From Okeania sp. SIO1I7 (GTDB taxonomy: Bacteria; Cyanobacteriota; Cyanobacteriia; Cyanobacteriales; Microcoleaceae): a DNA stretch of 64,000 nt. The DNA is taken from assembly GCA_010672585.1 (NCBI GenBank), contig JAAHGF010000023.1, forward strand, positions 52,005-116,004, in the 5' to 3' direction. The translations under genes were made by a program, and so were the position numbers. Each line of letters opens with the position of its first letter. The first letter of the stretch is position 1. Shown here piece by piece: positions 20,074 through 30,021 of this stretch. The notes below the pieces were generated by a model. The model was given only the letters and a program-made list of their open reading frames with translations, ran no database searches and was not told the DNA's origin.

Positions 20074-20523
20074 CTATGAAGTTGGAGTAATCAGGAAATT
20101 GCTAATAAGCAAAAAATCTGAGTCGTCCGTAAACTCCATAAATAAAGAACCATCCTCCACTATAACAACTGACCCCAAGAAATTTGTGCTAGATACAAAT
20201 TCAAACCAATTCTCAACAAAAAAAGCTGTAGGGATTTTTACCACAGGGTTTTCATAGCCAAAATCCATATAAACTTGTTCATGAAGATATAAATCCGATA
20301 TCTTTAAGTCATCTCTTATTTGATTTTCTATCATGTGATTTTCATAGTTTATTTGGTGGCACTTATTCACTTTTTTCCAATCAATTAACCTTTTGTATTT
20401 AATGTTTTTATTAATTGGTATTTTTTTGCTATCGAGAAACGCAGTAAATCCGTCAGGAAACTCTATGCTAGTGATTTCAATGTGTTTACGCACTTGATTT
20501 AAATACCAATTCTTGATGCCCAT
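20074..20523 (-). CDS. Putative immunity protein for the RHS toxin tip
   Basis: 149 residues, no signal peptide or membrane helix. It starts only 12 bases after the stop of the 2539-aa TcB/TcC fusion, on the same strand. That is the classic place of an immunity gene for a polymorphic toxin. The protein is rich in beta-prone, acidic stretches (VVIVEDGSLFMEFTDDSDFL), compatible with an inhibitor. I do not recognise the family; the immunity role is inferred from position. Its AT-rich composition is unlike the preceding large gene and suggests it came with the toxin tip as a cassette. Confidence 0.65.
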   Translation of the reverse strand: MGIKNWYLNQVRKHIEITSIEFPDGFTAFLDSKKIPINKNIKYKRLIDWKKVNKCHQINYENHMIENQIRDDLKISDLYLHEQVYMDFGYENPVVKIPTAFFVENWFEFVSSTNFLGSVVIVEDGSLFMEFTDDSDFLLISNFLITPTS

Positions 20524-20535
20524 AGTATTCCTCCT

Positions 20536-23500
20536 TTAGTCATATGTACGATTAAGCATATCAATAAGCCTTTCCACTTGTTCATGATTACCTTTAAACG
20601 GAACGGCACCATAATTTTTTTTATCGTGGTCGAAATAGTTATAGTGGGGGCCTTTGGTATCATCATAATCTAGTCGCCACCCTATTCTCTCATCAGCAGA
20701 TTGTCTCCCAACTACACGTCCCTTCTGAGTCCCCAAACGCCCTCTAACAGAAATAGCATTCTTTCCTAGATCTCCTGTTATGTCATTTACAACTTTGACT
20801 GCATCTACACGGCTCCCACTTTTTGTTAAAGTAATGACTTCACGTGCTTCATCCCTCAATTTGACGGTTTTTTCAACAAGATCAGCTACCTTATCACTAT
20901 GTTTTGCCGCTGTAGTTTTTCCATTCTGTCTTAAGGAGCTAAAGGGGCTAGAAGATGGGGAGCTAGAAGATGGGGAGTTAGAAGATGGGGAGCTAGAAGA
21001 TGGGGAGTTAGAAGATGGGGAGTTAGAAGATGGGGAGTTAGAAGATTGACGAGAACGAGAAGGTGTTCCTGGTGAGGGATTTCTTGCTGGTGCAGCTTGT
21101 CTACCAGAACGAACCTTTTGAGTGACTGGTTCTGTTTTTATTACTCTCCCAGTGACTTGCCATGACTGCTTTACATTTTTTGCGGCATCAGTCCCTCGAT
21201 CTACTTGTCTAATAGTTTTAACAGCATCAACAGTCGCATCAGCAGCTCTATATGCTTTAATTGCTGCTCCTGCACCTCCTGGGACTCCAGGAACTGCTAA
21301 AGCTACAGCATCTAATACAATTCCGACCGCATCAACAATAGCGGCACCAACATTACCTTCTCGGACATTCTGAACGAAGGATACTACACCTGCACCAAGA
21401 CTTATAACATCCCAAGCTGTTTCAAGAAATTCTCCATTGGAATCCCAAAACCGTATTGGATTATTCGCTACGTAAACATACAAGTTAGGTCCGTCTTCTA
21501 ATTCTGATGGATCGCAATTCAGCCATCTACACAGCCATGATGCATAGTATCTTGCACCGTAATAGTACAAACCACTTTCGCTATCTCTCTCCTTGCCAGA
21601 GTATCGATAGCGCTTTAAGGGAACTTCGCGATCCCTTTTGACTGATTGGTAGGCCGTTCCTCCAAAAGAATAATATTCTTCATAGCTCAGAATTCTTGCC
21701 GTTTTGTCAAGTTCTAAGGAAGCAGAACCAAGATGGTTGTTAAGCTGATATCGCAGAAACTGGGCAGGCGAACCATCATTGCCTCGTGTACGACTTTCCA
21801 GTAATGCAATACGTTTTTGCTCATCCACAAGATGCAGTGATTCCCTTTCTAGAGAAATAACACGACCATTCCCATCATATTCCCGATAAATTTCAAAATC
21901 TCCCAAATAAATTCGTTCCTTCATCCGAGCTGGAGTAAGCTCCTCACCTGCCTGCCGCTCCGTGACTTTGCGAATTCGCTGACCGTTGGCATCGTAGACA
22001 TAGTACGTAATCTCTGGCGTTCCACCATCATTCCGAACCTGTCTTGCTGTTGCCTGTAAGCGATCCTGATAATCCCACTGCATCAGCGGCAAATGGGGCA
22101 TCCGGGTCATATTGCCATGCTCGTCATACTCATAGGTCGCACTATAAGGTCTCTGGGAATTATCCCCTGGTAAACTCGTGCTACTTAGCCTATTACTGAC
22201 CTTATCTGGCTCAATTAAACTCGCTTCATCATAAGCATAGTGACGCGTCCAAGTCCCACTCATCGCCTGATGCACCATCTCAAGAATATTGCCCACCGAG
22301 TCATAGTCATAGCGCTCAGTGTAGTTCCCCATGGCATTGCCATCATGGGGATGGGCTAAATTCGTCCGAAACGCATCATCATGGTCAGTCTGCCGCGGTG
22401 AATTCAGATTTCCACCCGTTTGACCCAAATGTTCTCTTCCCGTCGCCTTAATCAGACGATACAGCGCATCATACTCATAGCTGGAGCTAGGTTCGACCCG
22501 CTGGTTGCGGAAAAATATCGTATTTTGGATATCCGCATGGTCAAAAATATGGGTGATATTGCCCACTGGATCGTAAGTATAACTCAGATCCTGAACACTC
22601 TGATTCTCGTTCTCCCCAAACTGAGGCCGAATCGTCAGCAATCGCGCCAACCGAAACGTCTCTCGGTCATACTCATAACTGGTTTTTGCCTGATTGCCAT
22701 ACTCAATCAACAGCCGCTGCCCCTTGGCGTTGTAGTCAATATTGACCACCGCATTCATATCAGCCGTATCCGGGTCGAGCAAATCATTGGGAGCATTGGC
22801 CTGTCGTAACCACACATTCACCTGCTCTAGCAAATTCGCCTCGTTATACCTTGGCTGAATCACATTAGGGCGAGTGGCATTGTTATGAGGTGTCACCATC
22901 ATCACCGGACGATTTAGTCCATCATACTGGGTGTGACTGGTAAAAACTTCCGGCTCCAGTTGATTGCAGGCCGCATTGATAATAGCCTGTAGCTCAGTCA
23001 AGTTTGACAGAACCGACCAATCCACTGTCTCTTTGTATTCCTGGGCTAGTTGCCGACTGCTCTCTAGCACATTACCCTTAAAATCAAACCGCTGATTGGT
23101 GACTACTCCAGCCCCATCATAGTGCTGATAAAGCTGTCCGCGCAAATTGCGATTTGCCGCTGGATGGGTTTCCCCATACACCATCCGCTCCACCAGCTTC
23201 TCGGTTCCATCCTCAAACTCCACAAATACATGGGTCGGGCGTTGCAGATCATCATAGCGCAGCCGTTGGGTATGGTTACGGCTATCCCACTGTCGTCTGG
23301 GATTCCCCGCCACATCATTTACCATCCAGACAGTGCCCGCTTCCATGCTTTGCTGCCGCACCACATTTCCCAGCATATCATAGTTATACACCATGACCGC
23401 TCGCCCCAAGGCATCCGTCACCGATCGCTGATTATTTTCAATATCCAGCTCCGTGTACGTCTCATATTTCTGAACGGAACCATCCTCGGCAATCCCGTTA

Positions 23501-26500
23501 TCGGCTACCACCAACACCGATCGCCCCAACACATCCAGATGAGTCACACCCGGTGTATTACCATGCTTTGCGGCCAACCATGCCGCCCGTTGCTCTTGCT
23601 CCGCAGGCTGGGGTCCAGCAGGGTCTGGACTGCCCCGCTCCGCATACCACTGGCTCTCTAAAACCGTGTCATTCTCATCCCAGGTTTCCTGATACCAGGC
23701 ATCAAACACCACCTTCGAGAAAGTACCATTGGGTAAATCCGTGCGAATTACTCGTTCCAGCGGATCATAGTTAATAATCGGCGTGACGCCCCACTCCACC
23801 AAGTCCGCTTCTGATTCATACAAATGGGTCGCACTAAAAAATGGCTCGTATTGCTTAACTGGCTTGCCTTTGTTGTTATACACCGTGCGCCCCGTGCCTA
23901 CCCATCGAGGATTCGTTTCCCCAAGTTTGAGTTCACCATTTTCTCGAATCAGCTCACCTGTTACCCCATCCCGCAACGGCGCTAAACCTGGTTCCGCCTG
24001 AATCTTGGTTTGCAGCTCTCGACCAAATCCATCGGAGTAGAGAAAGCTATGCTGAACCTGGGATTGTTCTCCAGGAGCCAAATCCGAGACATGGGTTTCC
24101 CGCGCCAGGGTATACACAACCGGGGCATGACCCAACATCGGCCCTTCCGGAACAGTGTCCTTTGCCCGATAGTACGCCCACAAGTCGTAAACTAACCGCG
24201 TTGTGGCATTGCCTAGAATTTCATGGGAATCCGCCAACGGATTCAACAGATGAAACTGAATCATCGCTTCATCCAAATCTGGCTCAAACCCCGTTAAGGA
24301 ATCCCCCTCATTATCACTCTCTTTCCCCATGATAGCTGTACCCACCACCATGCCCAAGGCATCAAATGCAACCTCTGAGCGATTACCATTGGGGTCAGTT
24401 ATCTGCTGGGGCTGGAGTGTTCGGTAATTATTGCGGACCTGAATCTTATTTTCTAGGGGGTCAAGGGTCTCAAGCGCCAGTAAACTATAGGTATCATAGC
24501 GAGTTCGATAGGTCGCCCGATTTGCAAACCAAAATGGATCGCGGAACTCTGTGGCCATGTAAAACTGGGCTGGGTCAAAAATCTGTTGACCCGAAGGAAT
24601 CCACCAATAACCATCCCCGTCTAATTCCTGATATTCCCCTTCATCTCGTAATACGTCGATGAGAGCATTGGCGCTAATCTTCTGTCCATAAACTTGCTCC
24701 AGCAAGCCAGGGGTAAAGGCCAAACGATAGCTTTCATACGGTAATGCGAGAGACTCTATTTCCCCCAGTGGCAGAGGCGTTGTTAGATCGTTGTTGTAGT
24801 AAAGGGCGCGATCGCGCTCAATTAACCGCCGTTGCACCACCTCTGGACTGGCACTGGCCTCATAGGGAATCTCGGTTGCCACTGCGACTCCAGTGCGCAA
24901 ATCATCCAAGGTGTAACGCTCTGAAGACAGTAGCAATCCCGTGAGTTCGTAGACCCGTGTTTCAATGGGGATACCAATGCGATACCAATCTGGTTCATCG
25001 GCCCGATTCTCCAGCCAGTTTTCCGTCAGGGTGATGAGAACCTTGCTTTGGTCCTCTAAAACCGTTTCGCTATGGGAGGATTGCGATCGTCGCCGAGGAT
25101 AAGCCACCGTCGCCTCCTCAGTTACATTGCCATAATCATCCACCGCCAGCGTCAACTGATGGCTAACCCGAGGATCTGCTGGATTGCGCTCATAGGCATA
25201 GTCGAGGGTCTCACTGGGATGGGCAAAAAAGACCGAATATTGGTCATCCTGCCGAGGCTGCAACAGTTGCAGCACATAGTTGCGCTCAGAGACCGTGTAG
25301 GGATGCGTTTGCTTTTCCGACTCATCCAGAGCATAGACTTCCTGCCGTAGAATTTGACCTCTGAGGGCACGACAAGCTTCATACTCTTCCCGTAGCGTTA
25401 GCCCCTCTGGCAACACCGTATCGGGTAACAACTGAGCAGCAAAATCTTGGTCGCTGATGCCGGGTTCTCGATAATACTCCTCCACAAAGAGCTGGGAAAT
25501 ATGGTCGCGATCGCGATAAACCCCCGTATGAAACCAGGTCTTTGTATGAATCGGAGGAACGTGCAAAGATTGTTCTAGAGCATTCGTTCCTGGATCGAAC
25601 AGACCAGCTTTCTGAAAATCGTTATACTCCTCCGTATCCCACTGCTCCACCATGCCAAAGCCGCGAAACTCTCGTTCCACCCCATCAAAATAACCGTGGT
25701 GATAAGCATAGCGAGTCACAAAGCGATTGTGGCTGATGCGATCGTAGGTCTCCACCCGTTCTACTACATGAACTGGAAATGGTAGCTTTGTAATCCAAGG
25801 TTTACCTGCCAATTTGTCTTGCAGATAGAACTTAGTAGAAGGGGCATACTGCACAACAGTTTCCGCACCCAGATTATTCACTGTCTTAACCAGCAGGTGT
25901 GGCTTTTGCCCACCCATCAAATCAATGTAGCGCATGACACGCTGGGCATTACCCAGTAGGGATGAAGACCATACCAAACAGGCAGTGCCATTACCCAAAA
26001 GATCGATCGCCGTTACCGACGCCACATTGTCGATCGCCGGGAACGATCGCAACACCCTTTTTGCTGACCAACTATTCCCTGACTGATTGAAATAAACCTG
26101 CACCCCTTCACGGCTTAAGTAGAGAATGTCAGTGCTACCAGTCCCATCAATATCTGCCAATACAATCCAACGCTGATTAAACAAATCGGGTGCATCGAAC
26201 CAAGGAGCATTGCCCATCGTTACCTTTGCCCCAAAGCGTCCATATCCCAAGTTTGGCCAGTAACATACTTTCCCATTACGAATCCGCACAATATCCGTCA
26301 GTCCATCCCCAGACATATCAGCCAGGTGAATAGATTGGGTACTGTCCGCGAACACAATTCGAGGTCCCTTCTCCTCATCCCAGGGTTGGTAGGTTCGCTC
26401 TGCTGCACTAAACCCTTCCTCCGCTAGAGACGGATACCAAACGAAACAATCATCCTCAGTAATCAGAACATCACTATGGCCGTCCCCATTCAAGTCAATA

Positions 26501-28155
26501 AATTTCAAATTGGGGTTATCCCAATCCAGTTCGGGTAGCGACTTAAAGGGAACAAAGGTTTGCCAATCTTCATCTTGGGTGCGTTCATAGAAACCGGGTG
26601 TTGGACTCCGTAGCATTACTAAATCTTGTTGCCCATCCCCCGCCAGATCGAGAAACTGTGCCCCATTCCTTAGTCCAGTAGCAGGTTTAGTAGCCACCAG
26701 TTCTATCGGTGCAAAATTAGCCTCAATATGGGTCTTACCATTGTCCTGAATGGTATTGATTGGGCTGAGATTGCGCTTGTAATACCACCCATCGTCCTGT
26801 TCCGTCAAAATCCCAGATAACCCTTCTCCATCGAGGTCTATCCACTGATAGCGAGTACCATCCAACCCCTGGGGCAAATTCTCCAGACTGCCCCGATCGA
26901 CTTCACGCACAGTCTCATTAATTCGGGGTTCACTATAGGTAAATTCCAGAGGCGGTAAGGATTTCTGAATGTAGTTCCCCTGGGAATCACGCTTGTAACC
27001 TGTTTGCTTCACCCATAACAGTAAAGAATAGATAGGATTGCGAACATCCGTAGGGTTTTGTTCATAGGAATAGGTAAAATCGGTCGAGCGCACCAGACAA
27101 TTCTGCCCCACATCCGCTTCATCTGGGAAATGATGGAACATCAGCACCCGCTGACACAGACGATAAGTCCGCACTTCAAAAGTCGATCGATAGGATGAAA
27201 AGGGGTCATTGCGAACCGACCAAATTCCAGAATCATTGGGAGTAGGATTGTCGGAGTCATGTTCTCCGTAGTCAAACACCACCTCAAACAACCAATCTTT
27301 CCTGAAACTTAAATCTTCATTAGATTTTCGAGGTATTTGGTTGCCGTATTGAATGCGTTTCAGATAGCGGTTTGCCGAGCGACTCTCATTAGTGCGGTTG
27401 TATTCATGGGCCAAGCCTATGTTAATCCCCTCTGAATCTTCAGGCTTATAAACATAGTGAATTATGTTGCCCTTGTCGTCGTAACTTTCACAAATCAGCC
27501 AGCTAAAAATGCGTTGTGGATTGTCAGGACTTGCGATCCGACTCTCAGTCGTTCTGCCATAGAGAGTAGTAATATTATCCTTAGAAATAGAACGCCAGTG
27601 GGTTTCGCCAGAATTCACATCAGTCCAACGTTCAATCCGGGCAAATAAGCCTTCTATTCGAGGACGATAGCGTTGAATCTTAAACTGACCATCGGGGGAA
27701 TCTAAGACTTCACGAGTGCCGTCAGGTCTGATAACGGGGACTAAATCTTCTGCTCCAGACAGAATAAAAACATCGGATTCCTCTGCATCTCGATATTGGG
27801 GCAAACCTTTATCGGTTTTCCGAGTAATTGAGGGAATTGAAAGGTTCCATCCTAAACCAAATACTCCATTTCCAGCCCCAGAGTCGTAACTGATAGAAAG
27901 TTGCGGTGAGAAATCTGAGCGACCTGGTGAAGTAAAAATAGGTATACTCAGGGAACCTGTTCCCGTTACAGGGTTAAGAGAAAACTTTTCACCGATGCCT
28001 CGTATTGCCCCTCCACCTTCAGGAAGGGAGACCGTAGGAGGTGCTGAAACGTAGTTACTATCAGTTGGGCTAGTTTCTTGACTGTTTGTTTGCTGTTTTT
28101 GGCTTGAGTGACTAAGCATTTTCACTGTCCGTAAATTTTTAGTCTTTGAGGCCAC
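20536..28155 (-). CDS. TcB/TcC fusion (SpvB-RHS) with C-terminal toxin domain
   Basis: 2539 residues. Residues ~40-300 are SpvB-like (LPEGGGAIRGIGEKF, FSPQLSISYDSGAGNGVFGL). FG-GAP/VCBS motifs (DLNGDGHSDVL, DMSGDGLTDIV, DIDGTGSTDIL) form a propeller at ~480-680, followed by a TcdB middle region. YD/RHS repeats run to ~2180. The RHS core (YRYSGKERDSESGLYYYGAR .. NLYVYVANNPIRFWDSNG) lies at ~2185-2245. In TcB-TcC the RHS shell encloses the toxin and an aspartyl protease at the core end frees it; here the usual DPxG reads DSNG. A hydrophobic linker, a Ser/Pro/Asn array (~2370-2405) and a ~130-residue toxin tip (GWRLDYDDTKGPHYNYFDHD) follow. The tip resembles Ntox24-like domains, with low certainty. 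Confidence 0.9.
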   Translation of the reverse strand: MASKTKNLRTVKMLSHSSQKQQTNSQETSPTDSNYVSAPPTVSLPEGGGAIRGIGEKFSLNPVTGTGSLSIPIFTSPGRSDFSPQLSISYDSGAGNGVFGLGWNLSIPSITRKTDKGLPQYRDAEESDVFILSGAEDLVPVIRPDGTREVLDSPDGQFKIQRYRPRIEGLFARIERWTDVNSGETHWRSISKDNITTLYGRTTESRIASPDNPQRIFSWLICESYDDKGNIIHYVYKPEDSEGINIGLAHEYNRTNESRSANRYLKRIQYGNQIPRKSNEDLSFRKDWLFEVVFDYGEHDSDNPTPNDSGIWSVRNDPFSSYRSTFEVRTYRLCQRVLMFHHFPDEADVGQNCLVRSTDFTYSYEQNPTDVRNPIYSLLLWVKQTGYKRDSQGNYIQKSLPPLEFTYSEPRINETVREVDRGSLENLPQGLDGTRYQWIDLDGEGLSGILTEQDDGWYYKRNLSPINTIQDNGKTHIEANFAPIELVATKPATGLRNGAQFLDLAGDGQQDLVMLRSPTPGFYERTQDEDWQTFVPFKSLPELDWDNPNLKFIDLNGDGHSDVLITEDDCFVWYPSLAEEGFSAAERTYQPWDEEKGPRIVFADSTQSIHLADMSGDGLTDIVRIRNGKVCYWPNLGYGRFGAKVTMGNAPWFDAPDLFNQRWIVLADIDGTGSTDILYLSREGVQVYFNQSGNSWSAKRVLRSFPAIDNVASVTAIDLLGNGTACLVWSSSLLGNAQRVMRYIDLMGGQKPHLLVKTVNNLGAETVVQYAPSTKFYLQDKLAGKPWITKLPFPVHVVERVETYDRISHNRFVTRYAYHHGYFDGVEREFRGFGMVEQWDTEEYNDFQKAGLFDPGTNALEQSLHVPPIHTKTWFHTGVYRDRDHISQLFVEEYYREPGISDQDFAAQLLPDTVLPEGLTLREEYEACRALRGQILRQEVYALDESEKQTHPYTVSERNYVLQLLQPRQDDQYSVFFAHPSETLDYAYERNPADPRVSHQLTLAVDDYGNVTEEATVAYPRRRSQSSHSETVLEDQSKVLITLTENWLENRADEPDWYRIGIPIETRVYELTGLLLSSERYTLDDLRTGVAVATEIPYEASASPEVVQRRLIERDRALYYNNDLTTPLPLGEIESLALPYESYRLAFTPGLLEQVYGQKISANALIDVLRDEGEYQELDGDGYWWIPSGQQIFDPAQFYMATEFRDPFWFANRATYRTRYDTYSLLALETLDPLENKIQVRNNYRTLQPQQITDPNGNRSEVAFDALGMVVGTAIMGKESDNEGDSLTGFEPDLDEAMIQFHLLNPLADSHEILGNATTRLVYDLWAYYRAKDTVPEGPMLGHAPVVYTLARETHVSDLAPGEQSQVQHSFLYSDGFGRELQTKIQAEPGLAPLRDGVTGELIRENGELKLGETNPRWVGTGRTVYNNKGKPVKQYEPFFSATHLYESEADLVEWGVTPIINYDPLERVIRTDLPNGTFSKVVFDAWYQETWDENDTVLESQWYAERGSPDPAGPQPAEQEQRAAWLAAKHGNTPGVTHLDVLGRSVLVVADNGIAEDGSVQKYETYTELDIENNQRSVTDALGRAVMVYNYDMLGNVVRQQSMEAGTVWMVNDVAGNPRRQWDSRNHTQRLRYDDLQRPTHVFVEFEDGTEKLVERMVYGETHPAANRNLRGQLYQHYDGAGVVTNQRFDFKGNVLESSRQLAQEYKETVDWSVLSNLTELQAIINAACNQLEPEVFTSHTQYDGLNRPVMMVTPHNNATRPNVIQPRYNEANLLEQVNVWLRQANAPNDLLDPDTADMNAVVNIDYNAKGQRLLIEYGNQAKTSYEYDRETFRLARLLTIRPQFGENENQSVQDLSYTYDPVGNITHIFDHADIQNTIFFRNQRVEPSSSYEYDALYRLIKATGREHLGQTGGNLNSPRQTDHDDAFRTNLAHPHDGNAMGNYTERYDYDSVGNILEMVHQAMSGTWTRHYAYDEASLIEPDKVSNRLSSTSLPGDNSQRPYSATYEYDEHGNMTRMPHLPLMQWDYQDRLQATARQVRNDGGTPEITYYVYDANGQRIRKVTERQAGEELTPARMKERIYLGDFEIYREYDGNGRVISLERESLHLVDEQKRIALLESRTRGNDGSPAQFLRYQLNNHLGSASLELDKTARILSYEEYYSFGGTAYQSVKRDREVPLKRYRYSGKERDSESGLYYYGARYYASWLCRWLNCDPSELEDGPNLYVYVANNPIRFWDSNGEFLETAWDVISLGAGVVSFVQNVREGNVGAAIVDAVGIVLDAVALAVPGVPGGAGAAIKAYRAADATVDAVKTIRQVDRGTDAAKNVKQSWQVTGRVIKTEPVTQKVRSGRQAAPARNPSPGTPSRSRQSSNSPSSNSPSSNSPSSSSPSSNSPSSSSPSSSPFSSLRQNGKTTAAKHSDKVADLVEKTVKLRDEAREVITLTKSGSRVDAVKVVNDITGDLGKNAISVRGRLGTQKGRVVGRQSADERIGWRLDYDDTKGPHYNYFDHDKKNYGAVPFKGNHEQVERLIDMLNRTYD
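20941..21045 (-). repeat. 15-bp coding tandem repeat in the RHS toxin linker
   Basis: About seven units of GGGGAGYTAGAAGAT (plus strand) encode repeated SSNSP/SSSSP residues just before the toxin tip. The units differ only at one or two bases, which indicates recent expansion in a flexible linker. Confidence 0.85.
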
Positions 28156-28228
28156 TAATTTATGATCAGCAGGTACACAAAATTAATTACACATTTTGGC
28201 AGACTGAATTCCTTATGTAAGCCTCACA

Positions 28229-28345
28229 TAATTAATAATTAATAATTAATAATTACCTCTTCTTTTCAAGGAGAGGATTGACGCGGTAGGGAAAATTTTT
28301 TCTTGTTTCTCCTTTAAAGGAGAGGCTTTAAACCTTAATTATTCA
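28229..28345 (+). repeat. Dispersed repeat family B, copy 3
   Basis: TTAATAATTACCTC at the left, a CTCCTTTAAAGGAGAGGC core hairpin, and TTAATTATTCAGTTAA at the right. It lies between the PEP-CTERM gene and the TcB/TcC fusion and is shorter than copies 1 and 2. Confidence 0.6.
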
Positions 28346-28422
28346 GTTAAAAGAGTTGAGAGGAAAGATGTGCTTTAAAGGAAAGCTTTTGTAGAATCTC
28401 TATTTGGTTTTGGTGTCGTTGT

Positions 28423-29154
28423 TTAACATCTGAAATTGCGCTCAGGTGTTTTGTCTTTCTTTACTTTTTGCAACAGACCCCCAAAACCAAATGCTAACAA
28501 CCCAAGAACTGCTGAAGGTTCAGGAACTGATATATTGCTACTTTGATTATCAGTGGTGAGGCGGAAAGTATCGAAAGTCCAGGCTCCTCCTTGTGGATCT
28601 GTCTCGCTTTCTAAACGAATCCCTAGAGAAGATAGCCCGTTTGTAACGGCATTATTGAAAGTTGAAGTAATGTCAAAACTCAAAGTGTCTCCTACAGAAA
28701 GACTCCCAGTATTAAATGTATCAATAGTTTGTATAGATAGAGCTTGGTAGTCTGAGAGATCTTCTGAATTATTACCTTCATATGCAACAATATTAATATC
28801 TCCTGTAAAGGGAAAATCATTGTATCCCAGGAATAATCCTGCATCATTGAATACATTGAAAGTCACAAAAGCTGATGTTACAGTACCTAAACCTGTTAAA
28901 TCATATTCAGAAAGCCCACGTACTTCTTCAGAGAGAAAGCCTCCTACTTCAGCTTTACCAGCAGGGTTACCAAATTCACCACCTGTACTGGAATGAAAAT
29001 GGTGTCCTAGAGTTTGATCAACGCCGTCGTTAGCAACAGAAAATGTGAAACCGTTAGTAATAGTCGCAGCTTGAACAGTTGTTCCACTAAGAACGAGAAA
29101 AACTGTTCCAGCGAGGGTAATTGAAAAATTTTCAATTAATTTTGAAATATCCAT
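28423..29154 (-). CDS. PEP-CTERM sorted exported protein
   Basis: 243 residues from the ATG at 29154; the longer frame to 29256 has no plausible ribosome site. The N-terminus is a signal peptide (FSITLAGTVFLVLSGTTVQA, cleavage after AQA-like). The mature part is a beta-rich ~180-residue domain. The C-terminus is a PEP-CTERM sorting tail: VPEPSAVLGLLAFGFGGLL then a basic cluster KVKKDK. Such proteins are exported and processed by an exosortase, often in exopolysaccharide producers. Substrate or surface role unknown. No exosortase is in this window. An unusual extension (TPERNFRC) follows the basic cluster. Confidence 0.85.
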   Translation of the reverse strand: MDISKLIENFSITLAGTVFLVLSGTTVQAATITNGFTFSVANDGVDQTLGHHFHSSTGGEFGNPAGKAEVGGFLSEEVRGLSEYDLTGLGTVTSAFVTFNVFNDAGLFLGYNDFPFTGDINIVAYEGNNSEDLSDYQALSIQTIDTFNTGSLSVGDTLSFDITSTFNNAVTNGLSSLGIRLESETDPQGGAWTFDTFRLTTDNQSSNISVPEPSAVLGLLAFGFGGLLQKVKKDKTPERNFRC

Positions 29155-30021
29155 AACTTGATTTCTACGCAAAATACAATGTGGTTTTTTGTCGGTAGGA
29201 ATTGTTCGGCTATAATAGGAATGATTGCCTACCCCATCAATATGATGTAGATACAAAAATTTTGCTATTTCCTGACAACTTAATAGTAGCTAATATTATA
29301 TATTTTTTCAAATGAATTTGAAACTATATCTTATTGATTCTTAAAATAAATAATACTAAATCTGGTTGCCAAAACCAGTTTATACCAAATTGATAAATGT
29401 TGGCTACAAATATCTAGGGTATTTATTAGGAGTCAGGAGTCGTATGGGAATGGCTATAAGACCTTTTTTAGGGCGTAAATTATCTTTTTTGTCAAAGGGA
29501 CATCTCCTGCACGCGTCTTTTTATCGCTCTTACTATTTGTAACATTCTTTTTTCACGCTTGGTATTGTAATCAAAGCAAAAGAATCTGGAGAAGTTGAAT
29601 GCTTAAGAAAACTTATCTGGCTCCGCATTTTAATTCAAATAAACTCAAACAAAAGTATCTTAAAAGGGCTTTGTTGCACAAAAGAAGATGGAAATAATAG
29701 AGTATGGGATAAATTACTGCATAGATGTAGATACTCGTGAAGTCCAAGTCAAAGTCCAAGTCCCAATCCCAATCTAATATCATGTCCGCTTGAATACTTA
29801 TACTTTGGTGGAAGGAAGGCAGAGGCCAGAAGGGTTTCTTTCAATTGAAACTTATAAAATGACAGTCGTTTAAGTTTTTATGAATAAGAATAGAATTAGT
29901 AAACCTGGGAGATAGCTTAATTTTTTAAGCGATCGCCTAAATTGGTATGCGCTATATATAGTGTCTTTGCGTAAGTCCTGATAAACTTATTCTTCAAAAG
30001 ATACCAAATGGGTTCTATAAC
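29155..30021. other. Long gene-free region before the CIS cluster
   Basis: AT-rich, no convincing gene. It contains a solitary family F end (ATATCATGTCCG, 29777-29788), an IS-like GGGCTTTGTTGCACAAA near 29667-29683, a GATCGCC-rich stretch, and a solitary end of the 18-106 MITE (29967-29979). The promoter of the CIS cluster should lie here, but I cannot place -35/-10 boxes with confidence. Confidence 0.5.

Noticed and set aside
23103..23661. Open frames opposite the TcB/TcC gene
   Set aside because: They are shadows of a long, well-supported coding frame on the other strand.
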